A model generated the notes under the pieces. It searched no databases and was not told where the DNA came from. It saw only the letters and a list, made by a program, of their open reading frames with translations. Shown one piece after another: positions 27,201 through 36,836 of a stretch of DNA of 64,000 nucleotides (the stretch's first letter is position 1; every line of letters starts with the position of its first letter). Source of the DNA: Clostridium fessum (lineage in GTDB: Bacteria; Bacillota; Clostridia; Lachnospirales; Lachnospiraceae); the NCBI RefSeq assembly GCF_003024715.1, contig NZ_PYLO01000003.1:124001-188000 (forward strand). The letters run 5' to 3'. A program made the position numbers and the translations under genes.

Positions 27201-29042
27201 TTACCTGCTATCTCCATCCCGCCCCAGATACTCCCACACAAACCGCGATACTTCCGCCTTTTTATGGTACCTCTCCCGCACCGCATATACATGCAGCCGG
27301 GTCTTTGCACGCGTCATTGCCACATAGAACAGACGTCGTTCTTCCTCCATATCCTCGTCCAGCATCGCGCGGCTGTGCGGCGTGATGCCCTCATTGGCAT
27401 CGAGAATATAGACAATGGGAAATTCCAGCCCCTTGGCGCTGTGCATCGTCGCGAGTGTGATCGCATCCGTCTCCGTCCGCCGCTGCGCCGCCTGCCGGAG
27501 CAGTTCCTCCTTGTACGCCTCGATGTGTGCAAACCACTCGTCAAAGGTCTTGAAACCCGCCGCACTTTCTTTTAATTCGTCGGCAGTCTCTAAAAGTTCC
27601 TCCGGTCGCATCCGCCGGAATGCCGCATACTCGATCAGATATTCGTCGTATCCCATGCCCTGGCGGATATAATTGACGGCTGCCAGAGGTGACATCCGGG
27701 CGATCGCCCGCAGATCGCCTTCCAGACTCTCGATCCGCTCGGCAATCCAGTCTTTCTCCGCATAGAATGCCTTCATCTTCTCGAACGAAACCGTCTCATC
27801 CGGCATCGCATCCCGGCTGATATAACGCTTCGGACGGTTGATGACCTGCAAAATATCTTCCCGAGCCCGGCTTCCCATGGCGATTCGGATATAGGTCAGG
27901 ATATTTCGCGAAATCCAGTGTTCATAGAGATTCGGCACCGTATCCCTTGTCCGGAAGGGAAGGTTGTATTCCATCAGCTTTTCCATCAGAAAACGAGGAC
28001 CAGCATTGGTCCGGTATAAAACTGCGATATCCCCCGGCCGCACTCCCGACTGCAGATACAGCTGTATCTCCCTGGCAATGGCCAGATTTTCTTCCCCCGG
28101 ATCCTGCCAGAGCTTCGTGATCACGTTCTTCCCATGCCGTCCCGTTGTATGGATGGTCTTTGAAAAACGTTTCTGGTTTTCTCCGATCAGCCGCAATGCC
28201 GGTGCCACGATCTCCTCGGTACTGCGGTAATTCACATCCAGAAGAATCCGTCCGGCACCCGGATAATCCCGCTCAAACCCCAGCATAATCTCCGGTTTGG
28301 CCCCACGAAACCGGTAAATCGACTGATCATCATCGCCCACGATAAAAAGATTATCTTCCGGCTTGGCTAACATCCGCACGATCTCATATTGAAGCCGGTT
28401 GATGTCCTGAAACTCATCAATCAGGATGTACCGATACCTCCTCTGCCAGGCAGACAGGATATCTTTTCTTTCCGTAAAAAGTTCCAGACACAGCACCATC
28501 ATGTCATCGAAATCGATGAGTCCGGCCCGGCGCATTTTCTCTTCATAGCCCGCATAGAGCTGACGGAAAACTGCATCCGGACAGTTTTTGGAATAGTAAT
28601 GTTCCAGTGCAATCCTCTCTCCCTTGACAGAGCTTATCTCACTTAAAATGGAGGCTGCAAACTCATTTTCATCCTCCGGCTCCAGACCTCCGGCCTGAGC
28701 CAGCTCCCGGACAAACTGCATCTGCTGCTCTTCCCGGACAATATTGTCAGCGGTATATCGGTATGCCAGCTTTAAGATCCTAAAAAAGATCGAATGAAAC
28801 GTGCCAAAGGTGACTCTGGATCCGCCGCCGATCAATGCTTCATACCGCTCCCGCATCTCCTCGGCTGCTGCCCGGGTAAAGGTAATCACAAGAATATCCC
28901 CCGGATCGATTCCGTACTCCTTCGTCAGATACTGGACCCGATGGGTGATCACCGTTGTTTTCCCTGATCCCGGTCCCGCCAGAACCATCATGGGACCATC
29001 TTTATGCATGATTGCCTGTGTCTGTGCTTTACTGAATGCCAT
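27201..29042 (-). CDS. UvrD/PcrA-type superfamily 1 DNA helicase
   Basis: ATP-driven 3'-5' helicase of 613 residues. Motifs in order: QTQAIMHKDGPMMVLAGPGSGKTT (Walker A GPGSGKTT), TFTRAAAEEM, DEFQDINRLQYEIV, GDDDQSIYRFRGA, LDVNYRST, and ATMHSAKGLEFPIVYILDANEG. Start ATG 29042 is chosen because AAGGA lies 8 bp upstream and the family begins close to the Q motif; the frame is open 65 codons further. It is somewhat shorter than PcrA and lacks its C-terminal extension. It lies behind gltX but is separated by two hairpins, so it is likely transcribed separately or as a read-through product. Confidence 0.93.
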   Translation of the reverse strand: MAFSKAQTQAIMHKDGPMMVLAGPGSGKTTVITHRVQYLTKEYGIDPGDILVITFTRAAAEEMRERYEALIGGGSRVTFGTFHSIFFRILKLAYRYTADNIVREEQQMQFVRELAQAGGLEPEDENEFAASILSEISSVKGERIALEHYYSKNCPDAVFRQLYAGYEEKMRRAGLIDFDDMMVLCLELFTERKDILSAWQRRYRYILIDEFQDINRLQYEIVRMLAKPEDNLFIVGDDDQSIYRFRGAKPEIMLGFERDYPGAGRILLDVNYRSTEEIVAPALRLIGENQKRFSKTIHTTGRHGKNVITKLWQDPGEENLAIAREIQLYLQSGVRPGDIAVLYRTNAGPRFLMEKLMEYNLPFRTRDTVPNLYEHWISRNILTYIRIAMGSRAREDILQVINRPKRYISRDAMPDETVSFEKMKAFYAEKDWIAERIESLEGDLRAIARMSPLAAVNYIRQGMGYDEYLIEYAAFRRMRPEELLETADELKESAAGFKTFDEWFAHIEAYKEELLRQAAQRRTETDAITLATMHSAKGLEFPIVYILDANEGITPHSRAMLDEDMEEERRLFYVAMTRAKTRLHVYAVRERYHKKAEVSRFVWEYLGRDGDSR

Positions 29043-29166
29043 TTCCTGTTTCCTTACTCCACAATTCAAGAATATCTCGGCATATTTGCTTCGAAATTCG
29101 CATTTTGACGTGCAAGACATCCTTCTGCCGCGCATCTGAAGCAAATCTGTCAAGTACAAATGTAAG

Positions 29167-29247
29167 AAAAGTGCGCCTTGGAATGTATTTCTCACAAAGC
29201 GCACCTTTTCACTGCTTTTCATGCATCTACGATACATGAAAAAGCAG
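29167..29247 (-). terminator. Tandem hairpins between gltX and the helicase
   Basis: Hairpin 1 (29212-29247): CTGCTTTTTCATG with CATGAAAAGCAG. Hairpin 2 (29167-29209): AAAAGGTGCGC with GCGCACTTTT followed by TCTT. Probably the gltX terminator. Confidence 0.65.
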
Positions 29248-29323
29248 TTATTTATTTACTACCTACTGATTTAATCTGCGAAGCCAAACTTGCTTCAAGT
29301 CGAACATCGACGGTTACGACAGC

Positions 29324-30817
29324 CTACTGCTGTGCCTCCAGAAGTTCAATCCCCTTCTTGATACGGCGGATCGACTCTTCCTTGCCAAGCACTTCCATGA
29401 TCTCGGTCGCGCCTGCCGGCGTCATCTGCTTGCCGGATACAGCGGTACGGATCGGCCACATTACAAAGCCGGTCTTAACGCCCTCTTTGGATACATACTC
29501 GGACAGCGCCGCGTACAGGGCGTCGTTGGAGTAGTCTTCCTGTGCTTCCAGAATCGGCAGAACATCTTTTAATACCTTTAAGGATGTCTCCAGATTGGTC
29601 TTCATCTTCTTGTGAACATACATCTGCGGATCATACTCCGGCAGTGTCTCAAAGAAATCGATGTGTCCCTCGATATCCGGGAAAATCTCGATTCTCGTCT
29701 TAACCATCGCCGCGATCTTCTTCAGATCCAGATCCTTGGTGATTACTTTCTTGATGTACGGCTCTGCCATCTCATAGAACTTATCAAAATCCATCGCCTT
29801 GATGTACTCGCCGTTCATCCATTTCAGTTTTACCATATCGAAAACAGCCGGAGATTTGCTGATATTCTTGTAGTTGAACTCTTTTACCAGCTCGTCTAAG
29901 GAGAAAATCTCCTGATTATTTTCCGGTGACCAGCCAAGCAGGGCAACGAAGTTGACAACTGCCTCGGAAACGAAGCCCTGATCGATCAGATCCTGATAGG
30001 AAGAATGACCGCTTCGCTTGCTCAGCTTCTTGTGCTCCTCGTTCGTGATGGTCGGGCAGTGCACATAAACCGGAACCTTCCATCCGAATGCGTCGTACAG
30101 ACGGTTGTACTTCGGTGAAGAAGACAGGTACTCGTTACCGCGGACTACATGAGTGATCTGCTGTAAATGATCGTCCACCACATTTGCGAAGTTGTAGGTC
30201 GGGAATCCATCCGATTTGATTAAAACCATATCGTCCAGCTCGGAGTTATCTACGGAAATATCCCCATAAATCTCATCGTGGAAGGTAGTCTTTCCCTCGG
30301 TCGGGTTGTTCTGACGGATGACAAACGGCTTTCCTGCCTTTAAGTTTGCCTCTACCTCTTCCTTGGAAAGGTGCAGGCAGTGCTTATCATAGGTCATGAT
30401 CTCTTCGCCGTTTACTTCTCTCTTTAAGCTGTTTAAGCGTTCCTGATCGCAGAAACAGTAATAAGCTTCGCCTTTATCGATCAGCTTCTTCGCATATTCC
30501 ATGTAGATGCCCTGTTTCTGACGGTCGCTCTGTACATACGGGCCAACCGGACCTCCGATGTCCGGACCTTCGTCATGCTTCAGTCCGGTATCGCGCATCG
30601 TATTGTAAATGATCTCGGTCGCGCCTTCAACGAAACGCTCCTGATCGGTATCCTCGATTCGCAGGATAAAATCGCCGCCCTCATGTTTTGCAATCAGGTA
30701 TGCGTATAATGCAGTTCTTAAGTTTCCTACATGCATTTTGCCTGTCGGGCTCGGTGCGTATCTGGTTCTGATCTTTGTCATACTTTTCACACGGCTGTCT
30801 GGAAGCTTATGTTCCAA
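29324..30817 (-). CDS. gltX: Glutamyl-tRNA synthetase
   Basis: Class I aminoacyl-tRNA synthetase that charges tRNA-Glu. The HIGH-type motif is HVGN in [14 protein letters not shown]; the KMSKS-type motif is KLSKR. A zinc-like CFCDQ segment is present and overall length is normal. The TTG at 30817 has GGAAAGGA 8 bp upstream; the in-frame ATG at 30781 gives the more typical N-terminus but has no ribosome binding site, so the start is uncertain by 12 codons. A tRNA-Glu(CTC) gene occurs in this window at 50121. Confidence 0.96.
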   Translation of the reverse strand: MEHKLPDSRVKSMTKIRTRYAPSPTGKMHVGNLRTALYAYLIAKHEGGDFILRIEDTDQERFVEGATEIIYNTMRDTGLKHDEGPDIGGPVGPYVQSDRQKQGIYMEYAKKLIDKGEAYYCFCDQERLNSLKREVNGEEIMTYDKHCLHLSKEEVEANLKAGKPFVIRQNNPTEGKTTFHDEIYGDISVDNSELDDMVLIKSDGFPTYNFANVVDDHLQQITHVVRGNEYLSSSPKYNRLYDAFGWKVPVYVHCPTITNEEHKKLSKRSGHSSYQDLIDQGFVSEAVVNFVALLGWSPENNQEIFSLDELVKEFNYKNISKSPAVFDMVKLKWMNGEYIKAMDFDKFYEMAEPYIKKVITKDLDLKKIAAMVKTRIEIFPDIEGHIDFFETLPEYDPQMYVHKKMKTNLETSLKVLKDVLPILEAQEDYSNDALYAALSEYVSKEGVKTGFVMWPIRTAVSGKQMTPAGATEIMEVLGKEESIRRIKKGIELLEAQQ

Positions 30818-30868
30818 ACAGTTTTTCCTTTCCTAGAAATAATTAAAATATTGGAATTATAAAATAAA

Positions 30869-30932
30869 GTAACTGTTCCGTAAGTCTGCGCATTTACTGC
30901 GCTGACCATACGAAAACATGGGCCAGCAGGCA
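30869..30932 (-). repeat. Partial repeat, subfamily A (A4)
   Basis: GTAACTGTTC followed by the TGCGCATTTACTGCGC hairpin and GAAAACATGGGCCAGCAGGC, as in A1, then truncated. It ends 11 bp from the mgtE stop codon. Confidence 0.88.
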
Positions 30933-30943
30933 GGTAATTTATA

Positions 30944-32299
30944 TCACGCCTTCATATTCAGCAGATGGCACGCCAGCTGGAAATAAATCATCAGGCTGCA
31001 CGCATCCACGATCGTCGTGATCATCGGCGACGCCATGATCGCCGGGTCGAGATGGATCGTCTTCGCCGCAATCGGAAGCACACATCCGATCGTCTTCGCG
31101 ATGATAACCGTGCAGAACAGGCTGATAACTACCGTCAGGCAGATGAGTACCTGCCCCGGATACTGGATCATCAGACGCACGAAATTGACAAGCGCCAGAG
31201 AAAGTCCACAGAGCATTCCCACGCGGATCTCTTTCCACATAACCTTCAGAATATCCGCCGGTTCTACCTCGCCGACCGCCATACCACGGATGATCATCGT
31301 GCTCGCCTGGCTGCCGGAGTTTCCGCCCGTATCCATCAACATCGGAATAAACGTAACCAAAAGCGGAATCACCGAAAAGGCATTCTCATATTTTAACAAA
31401 ATACCGCCGGTCACCATACTGCTCAACATCAGGATCATCAGCCACGGAATACGATTTCTCGCAAGCTGGAACACGCCCGTCTTCAGGTACGGCTTCTCAC
31501 TCGGCAGCATCGCCGCCATCTTCTCGAAGTCCTCCGTCGCCTCCTGCTCCATGACATCCATGACATCATCGACCGTGATGATGCCGACCAGACGGTCTTC
31601 GCCGTCCACAACCGGTAAACTCAGGAGGTTGTACTCATTGAACGTCTCCACGACCTTCTCCTGGTCTTCCGTCGTATATGCCTTGATCACATGCGGATCC
31701 ATGATATCGCCCATGAGCGCCGCATAATCATTCATCAGAAGATCCTTGACCGTCACAACGCCCTCTAAGCGGCGTTTTTCATCCATGACGTAGCAGGTGT
31801 AGATCGTCTCCTTGTCCACACCATATTTCCGGATATAAGCAAATGCCTGCTCCACCGTCATATTTTTCTTGAGTCCCACGTACTCCGCCGTCATGACACT
31901 TCCAGCGCTGTTTTCCGGGTAATTGAGGAACTGGTTGATCAGTTTTCTCGTATCCGGGCTGGAGTTCTGAAGTACACGCCGCACGATCGTCGCCGGCAGC
32001 TCCTCCAGCATATCGACCGCATCATCGACATACAAATCGTCAATGATGGCACGCAGCTCATTATCCGTGATACTGGTAATGATGTGCTGCTGCTGTTCGA
32101 CTTCCAGACAGGCAAATACCTCCGATGCCAGCTCTTTCGGCAGCATACGGAATACAACGACCGTCTTTTCTGAATCCAATTCTTCGATAAATGAGGCAAT
32201 ATCCACCTCATTCATCTCGACCAGCTGGCTTTTCAGCTCCCGGTACTTCTTCCCGGTCAGCAGAGCCAGCAGCTCTTCTTTCTTCTCTTCTTCTAACAT
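30944..32299 (-). CDS. mgtE: Magnesium transporter MgtE
   Basis: Mg2+ channel/transporter of 451 residues. The cytoplasmic N domain (about 1-120), paired CBS domains (about 125-250; TVKDLLMNDY, VDGEDRLVGIITVDDVMDVM) and five-helix membrane domain with PMLMDTGGNSGSQAST are complete. In the family the CBS and N domains close the pore when cellular Mg2+ is high. Start ATG 32299 has AAGGAG 7 bp upstream. The leader is about 290 bases long from a good promoter and carries a structured Cys-rich reading frame; I see no M-box. Confidence 0.95.
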   Translation of the reverse strand: MLEEEKKEELLALLTGKKYRELKSQLVEMNEVDIASFIEELDSEKTVVVFRMLPKELASEVFACLEVEQQQHIITSITDNELRAIIDDLYVDDAVDMLEELPATIVRRVLQNSSPDTRKLINQFLNYPENSAGSVMTAEYVGLKKNMTVEQAFAYIRKYGVDKETIYTCYVMDEKRRLEGVVTVKDLLMNDYAALMGDIMDPHVIKAYTTEDQEKVVETFNEYNLLSLPVVDGEDRLVGIITVDDVMDVMEQEATEDFEKMAAMLPSEKPYLKTGVFQLARNRIPWLMILMLSSMVTGGILLKYENAFSVIPLLVTFIPMLMDTGGNSGSQASTMIIRGMAVGEVEPADILKVMWKEIRVGMLCGLSLALVNFVRLMIQYPGQVLICLTVVISLFCTVIIAKTIGCVLPIAAKTIHLDPAIMASPMITTIVDACSLMIYFQLACHLLNMKA

Positions 32300-32386
32300 T
32301 CCCGTCTCCTTCCAAAATATTGTCATTTTGGAAATCGGACAGGCTGCTCCTTTCCTGCTCCTGCACACAGGCAGAATGCCGGAAAC

Positions 32387-32518
32387 TTATCCACAGATGC
32401 GGCAGTGTACACAAGGAATCCGCTGTTTGCAGCTGTCATTCCTGCAAATGCATGTGTACGCTGCCTTCGGTTCTGGGTAGCTGCCGTCTGATTCCGCCTT
32501 ATGACTCCGGCTTTCCAT
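32387..32518 (-). CDS. Possible 43-aa cysteine-rich leader peptide or microprotein
   Basis: ATG 32518 with AGGAGAGGAG about 9 bp upstream. Six cysteines fall in the last 21 residues (positions 23, 25, 30, 36, 39, 42; TCICRNDSC and PCVHCRICG), a spacing suggestive of a zinc or cluster site. It is the first frame after the mgtE promoter, 87 bp before mgtE. Part of the same DNA can fold into a nested 65-base stem, so the sequence may be conserved as RNA rather than protein. Not a family I recognise. Confidence 0.45.
   Translation of the reverse strand: MESRSHKAESDGSYPEPKAAYTCICRNDSCKQRIPCVHCRICG
32401..32465 (-). promoter_or_regulatory. Structured RNA segment in the mgtE leader
   Basis: Nested pairing: GGCAG/CTGCC, one mismatch, GTACAC/GTGTAC, then an inner perfect 7-bp stem TTTGCAG/CTGCAAA. 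About 18 base pairs in 65 bases, within the leader transcribed ahead of mgtE. Regulatory role is inference. Confidence 0.45.
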
Positions 32519-32553
32519 TGTGTTCACTCCTCTCCTGATTTTCTCGCATGAAA

Positions 32554-32586
32554 ACATCCGGCAGATTGATGCTCGATACCGGATGT
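32554..32586. terminator. Hairpin at the ABC-operon end / mgtE transcript start
   Basis: 8-bp stem ACATCCGG/CCGGATGT with a T run on the plus strand side (CTCTTTTT) and TTTTC on the minus side. It lies right at the predicted mgtE transcription start, so it could also be a 5' stabilising hairpin. Confidence 0.55.
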
Positions 32587-32594
32587 CTCTTTTT

Positions 32595-32623
32595 ATTATA
32601 ATAATTGAATGAAAAAATAGCAA
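32595..32623 (-). promoter_or_regulatory. Candidate promoter of the Cys-rich ORF and mgtE
   Basis: Minus strand TTGCTA, 17-bp spacer, perfect TATAAT. Confidence 0.6.
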
Positions 32624-32662
32624 TCTTTTTATCGAAGTTATCCAAAAAAACGTTGTTAAAAA

Positions 32663-32704
32663 GTAATTATTCACGGGTAGGCACTTTTGGAACCGAAAAT
32701 GCCG
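32663..32704 (-). repeat. Partial repeat, subfamily B end (B7)
   Basis: GTAATTATTCACGGGTAGGC followed by CACTTTTGGAACCGAAAATG, matching the start of B2 with a few changes. It overlaps the last codons and stop of the upstream permease gene. Confidence 0.85.
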
Positions 32705-33780
32705 CTCAGATACCACCACGGCGGCAGCAGCTTTCGCATACCCGCGGCTCCCGGCAAAAAGACTGAAGCGTCAAAAAAGATCGGGCAGAGCAGGAGGCTC
32801 GCAAGGATAAACACCGGAATCAGCGCCGCCAGAAATCCCGGCTTCCGGCAGACTGCCAGGCATCCAAAGGCATACATGGTCACGAAGAAGAGATAAAAAA
32901 GCAGCTTTCCCGCCTCTAAAAGCGGCTCTGCCCCATTTCCCGACGCCAGAAGCGCCGCATAGGCCGAAATGGATGCTAAAAATACAAACGCCGCGATCTC
33001 CGCCGTCTGCAGCAACCACCGCTCCCGGCTCCGGACCGCCGCATAAAGCCCGCGCTCTGCATCCTCGCCCGCCATGACAGCTGCCGCCAGCCCCATGATA
33101 AAAAGGAATACCGCCGTCAGCCCGCGCACCGGAAAGACCACCTTTATCGCCCCTGTCTGCAGTGCCGTTCCTCCCTGTAAGGTCTGATAATCAAAGGTAA
33201 AGGTGCTTCCGTTGCTGCGGTATTTTTCATAGAGTTCCAGCAGCATGCCGCACGCCTTTTCCCGCGCCTCCGTCGTCTGGCAGCGTGCCATCACCGTCTG
33301 AAATGCCGCTCCATTTTTCCCATAGTCCGCCAGCAGTTCCCGCCCGTACACCTCGAACAGTTCAGAAAATATCTTTTCTGATATAATTTTCTCTGCCACT
33401 GTGGACGGCGACACCAGCACGCGGACCGCACGGGTATAATGCCCCTCGTCCAGCCGTTCTTTTAATCTCTCTGGAAACAGGTAGGCGCACTCCGCCCGTC
33501 CGGTCATAACCGCCTCCTTTGCCTCTTCCTCCGTCCCGCACGGATAAAAGAAAAATGAACGGCTCTCTTCCGATTCCAGTCTTTCTGCAAGCGCCTGATT
33601 CCACGCATCCGTTCCCGGGCAGAGCGCCACCGCGATCCGCCCGGAATCCCGTTTTTCCACCTGATGGAGCGCGCCCATTCCCAATGGAAAGATCAGAAGA
33701 AACAGGAGGAACACCGGGCGGTAAAGAGCCCGCCGCAGCGTCATTCCAAACATACAGAACCACCACGCCAGCTTCCGCAT
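32671..33780 (-). CDS. ABC-2 type permease, second subunit, C-terminus formed by repeat B7
   Basis: Membrane protein of 369 residues: one N-terminal helix (about 18-38), a long extracellular domain (about 45-210), then a block of about five helices ending near 360. This is the ABC2_membrane_3-like layout of exporter permeases. It starts 3 bp after the preceding permease stop with AAGGAGG 8 bp upstream. The last dozen residues and the stop are read from repeat B7 (GSKSAYP, then TGA), so the native C-terminus was replaced. It is paired with the similar permease upstream, and substrate is unknown. Confidence 0.8.
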   Translation of the reverse strand: MRKLAWWFCMFGMTLRRALYRPVFLLFLLIFPLGMGALHQVEKRDSGRIAVALCPGTDAWNQALAERLESEESRSFFFYPCGTEEEAKEAVMTGRAECAYLFPERLKERLDEGHYTRAVRVLVSPSTVAEKIISEKIFSELFEVYGRELLADYGKNGAAFQTVMARCQTTEAREKACGMLLELYEKYRSNGSTFTFDYQTLQGGTALQTGAIKVVFPVRGLTAVFLFIMGLAAAVMAGEDAERGLYAAVRSRERWLLQTAEIAAFVFLASISAYAALLASGNGAEPLLEAGKLLFYLFFVTMYAFGCLAVCRKPGFLAALIPVFILASLLLCPIFFDASVFLPGAAGMRKLLPPWWYLSGIFGSKSAYP

Positions 33781-33783
33781 CCG

Positions 33784-34977
33784 TCAATCCCTCCTTTTTC
33801 CGGCGGCAAGCGCCAGTGCAAAGCATGCCAATGCCGCCGCAGCCAGTTTCCACAGCACCGGAACCGTCCCTGTCTCCTCGCCCGAAGCAATAAAGCGGAT
33901 TCCATCCATCCAGAGCGCCGTCACCGTCATATTTCCGACTTTCTGAACCAGCTCCGGCAGAAAGACGGACGGGATGATGCCGCCCGCCAGAAAGAGAAAT
34001 ACCACATTGACCGCAAACAACGTCAAAATCGCCGCTGCCGAACTTCTGCACACCTCATAAAACAGCAGAATCCACGCCGAAACTGCCGCGCAGGTCAGCC
34101 CCCACGCCGCCAGTTCTTCCCGCCCCGCCAGCGCATATCCCTTCTGCACCGCCCAGCCATAGCCGCCCGCCGTGACTGCCATCAGAAGAAGCATCATGCA
34201 CAAGCATTTGCAGAAAAGCGGATACCACCGCCGGATCCCGATACGCCGAAGCCCCTGTTCCAGCGCCTCCGTCTGGGGCGCCAGAAACGGCGCTGCCGGG
34301 ATTCCGGTAAGAATCATCAAAAATACAATCCCCGAAATTCCATAAAAGACCGCCGTCGATACATCCCCCGCCGCGCTGACCGTTTTCTTCCGGAAAAGTG
34401 CCTCCCGGTTCATCGCATATTTTAAAAAGATACGGTTCAAATCCTGTTCAGACACCGGAATCTGTTCCGGCACTCCCTGGATATTTAAACATTCATTTGC
34501 CGCGTAGATCGCCGCCTGCGAAGTGCCAAGCATCGAACTGCCCGACTCTGCCAGCTCCCTGAAAACGGTGCCTTCCAGCCCGCTCTCATCCGGAAACCAG
34601 ATCGTGGCTGGCTGGTTCGTACCGTCCAAAATGCCGCGCGCCATGCCGGACGGCACCTCGAAAACCGCTTGAAGTTCCCCGCTTTTCATCTTTTGGAACG
34701 CTTCATCGTGTTCCAGATACGAAAAATCGCAGAGACTTTCCACGCTGTCCAGCGAGGCAATCATTTTGGTTATCTTTTCCGAAAGCGCATCGTCCTCCGG
34801 AAGCACCACACCCACCTCGATTTTCTTTAAAGATGTTTCCCCATATAAAACCTTAGATGCCGAAAACGCCGCCATGCCGATGAGCAGCACCATCACTGCC
34901 AGCCCTGCCAGAAAATACGGCAGCTGGCGGAGCAGGCGCTTTCCGGTCAGCAGCAGATATATCATATATGTTCGCAT
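33784..34977 (-). CDS. ABC-2 type permease, first subunit
   Basis: Membrane protein of 397 residues with an N-terminal helix (about 17-38), an extracellular domain (about 45-205) and a C-terminal set of about six helices, the same plan as the next gene, so the two likely form a heterodimeric export channel. It lies 10 bp after the 604-residue surface protein gene; the ribosome binding site is a weak GGCGG. ATPase in the operon: 36868-37539. Could be a lantibiotic, lipid or peptide exporter; nothing in the sequence chooses. Confidence 0.8.
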   Translation of the reverse strand: MRTYMIYLLLTGKRLLRQLPYFLAGLAVMVLLIGMAAFSASKVLYGETSLKKIEVGVVLPEDDALSEKITKMIASLDSVESLCDFSYLEHDEAFQKMKSGELQAVFEVPSGMARGILDGTNQPATIWFPDESGLEGTVFRELAESGSSMLGTSQAAIYAANECLNIQGVPEQIPVSEQDLNRIFLKYAMNREALFRKKTVSAAGDVSTAVFYGISGIVFLMILTGIPAAPFLAPQTEALEQGLRRIGIRRWYPLFCKCLCMMLLLMAVTAGGYGWAVQKGYALAGREELAAWGLTCAAVSAWILLFYEVCRSSAAAILTLFAVNVVFLFLAGGIIPSVFLPELVQKVGNMTVTALWMDGIRFIASGEETGTVPVLWKLAAAALACFALALAAGKRRD

Positions 34978-34987
34978 TTTCCGCCGC

Positions 34988-36802
34988 CTATGACATGACT
35001 TTCAGTAGAATTGCGAACAGGTTGCCTGTTATCTCCGTTGTGACCTGGTTATAATCCTCCTCGGAGGAAGCCAGCACATCAAATGGAACGCCGTCCGGCT
35101 GCGCGATCTCATCCTCCAGCGGGTTGACATAATAGGAACCGGCAAATTCAACATAAGAACTGCTTCCATTTAACAATGTAGTTTCCAGACGCAGGGAATC
35201 CATATCGATATGGACGCTCTCGCCCTTTGAAAGGTCGCTGACCGCGCCATTCGCCGTGAGCGACGCCTGAGACGCACCGTTACTCTGCAAATCCAGCTTT
35301 ACCTCATAGCTGCCGTCCGCGATCTGATAATCGCCATCCAGGATAAACTGGTATTTCTCTTCGTCATCTTCCAGGGTCGCAATTACCTGACCACTCCAGC
35401 TCTTTCCAGCCTCGTAAGCGCCTGTTTTATCCAGGGAAACCGTGATAATCTGACCGTCCGAATCCTCAATATTTAACGCCCCATTCACATTCGACAGCAT
35501 GTTGTAACCGCCGCCAAAGGAAACATCGCCGTAAAAACGGACATTTTCTTCCTCAACCGTTGCATCCGTCTCATAGGAAAATCCAGCCATTTTGCCATCT
35601 TTTCTCACATAGACATCCATCGTCACATCCCCGATGGTATTTTCCATTCCCTCTACCAGATTGTCCAGCACCGCTTCCGCCTGCGCCCAGAGTTCCTTCT
35701 GCTGTTCCTCCGGATCCACGCTCTCTCCGTCCCCGTCCGCTGCATAGATGCTGCTTGCGTCGCCTGCCAGTTCCAGATAGCGCACCACATCCTGTTTGAG
35801 TGTCTCATCATTCAGGAAAAATTCTCTCGTCGTCTTTGCAAAGCGAATCAGCGCATCCTTCGGCAAAGTCACATGGTAACCGCGGCAGTTCTCGCTCTGT
35901 CCATCGATCGTAAACTCTTTTTTGTCATTCTTAGTGACGGTCATAGCCGCTTTGAGGTCATCAATCGCCTTGCTTCCCTCTTTGTAGCGGTTCCAGAGTG
36001 CTTTCAGATCCAACATCGGCTCCTCGTCCGAAAGCGCTTCCTTGTACTGTCCCAGATAATTTGCCAGCCCCTCAATATCAATCCCCTGCTCTTCGAGCTT
36101 CTGCGCCGCATACGGAGAATTAATGAGCTGTCCTTCCAGATCATTGACATAGTCAAGGGTAAACATGCGGCTGGAAAGTGCCGGAATCGCCGCCATGATC
36201 TGTGTATCATCCATGTAAAGCTGTGCGTCCGCCAATTCTCCGCCGCCATACTGCAAGGAAAGATTTAGCAGCTGCCGTCCGCTGTCCACATCACGCTTCA
36301 CATCCAGACCGATGCCCGCACCGCTCATCTGGTTCAGGGATTCATCGGAAATACCCATCATGCTTAATTCCATCCCCGTCTGCGCGGATCCCTTCTGTAA
36401 AAGTTTTTCCAGCTCTTTCGTCCCAAAGATCTCCTCAGACGGATTTAACTGCCCTTCCGCCGTGATGCTCTTGAACGCATCGATCACTGTGTCCTTTGGG
36501 TCTGCCTGATGGCTGAGCATCACACCGCCGCCGACCACGGCCACCGCTGCGGCTGCTCCGGCTGAAATGAGCCATTTCTTCCTGCCAGAACCATTTCCGC
36601 CCGTTCTGCCACCGTCACTGCCGCCTGCAGCATTTCCACCGATTCCGCCGCCAGCACCAGCGGAGCCGCCTGCACCGGTTCCATCCGCTGTGTCAGATGC
36701 GGCCGTAAGCGCCTGTGCCGCTGCCTCTGCCGGGTTTAGCGGGGTTGAATTGCTTGACATGTTTGCATTGTTTGTATTGTTTGTGTTGTTTCCCTCTTCC
36801 AT
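34988..36802 (-). CDS. Membrane-anchored extracellular protein of unknown function in an ABC operon
   Basis: Protein of 604 residues. Residues 1-75 are low-complexity (Asn/Thr/Gly/Ala-rich) and presumably cytoplasmic, followed by one membrane helix (about 77-97, WLISAGAAAAVAVVGGGVML). The remainder is a soluble extracellular region rich in acidic residues and beta-strand-like repeats. I do not recognise it with certainty; it resembles DUF6583-type proteins often seen next to ABC-2 permeases. The ribosome binding site GGAGGAGG is strong. Its position between the ATPase and two permeases suggests an accessory or substrate-handling subunit of the exporter. Confidence 0.75.
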   Translation of the reverse strand: MEEGNNTNNTNNANMSSNSTPLNPAEAAAQALTAASDTADGTGAGGSAGAGGGIGGNAAGGSDGGRTGGNGSGRKKWLISAGAAAAVAVVGGGVMLSHQADPKDTVIDAFKSITAEGQLNPSEEIFGTKELEKLLQKGSAQTGMELSMMGISDESLNQMSGAGIGLDVKRDVDSGRQLLNLSLQYGGGELADAQLYMDDTQIMAAIPALSSRMFTLDYVNDLEGQLINSPYAAQKLEEQGIDIEGLANYLGQYKEALSDEEPMLDLKALWNRYKEGSKAIDDLKAAMTVTKNDKKEFTIDGQSENCRGYHVTLPKDALIRFAKTTREFFLNDETLKQDVVRYLELAGDASSIYAADGDGESVDPEEQQKELWAQAEAVLDNLVEGMENTIGDVTMDVYVRKDGKMAGFSYETDATVEEENVRFYGDVSFGGGYNMLSNVNGALNIEDSDGQIITVSLDKTGAYEAGKSWSGQVIATLEDDEEKYQFILDGDYQIADGSYEVKLDLQSNGASQASLTANGAVSDLSKGESVHIDMDSLRLETTLLNGSSSYVEFAGSYYVNPLEDEIAQPDGVPFDVLASSEEDYNQVTTEITGNLFAILLKVMS

Positions 36803-36836
36803 CTTGTACCTCCTCCTGTTTTCTCACTCCTAAAAC

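Noticed and set aside
32300-32590. M-box magnesium riboswitch before mgtE
   Set aside because: The conserved M-box blocks could not be found by eye; a covariance search is needed to be certain.
32671-33780. Permease called a pseudogene because it ends in a repeat
   Set aside because: The membrane block appears complete and only the last dozen residues come from the repeat, so a working protein is more likely.
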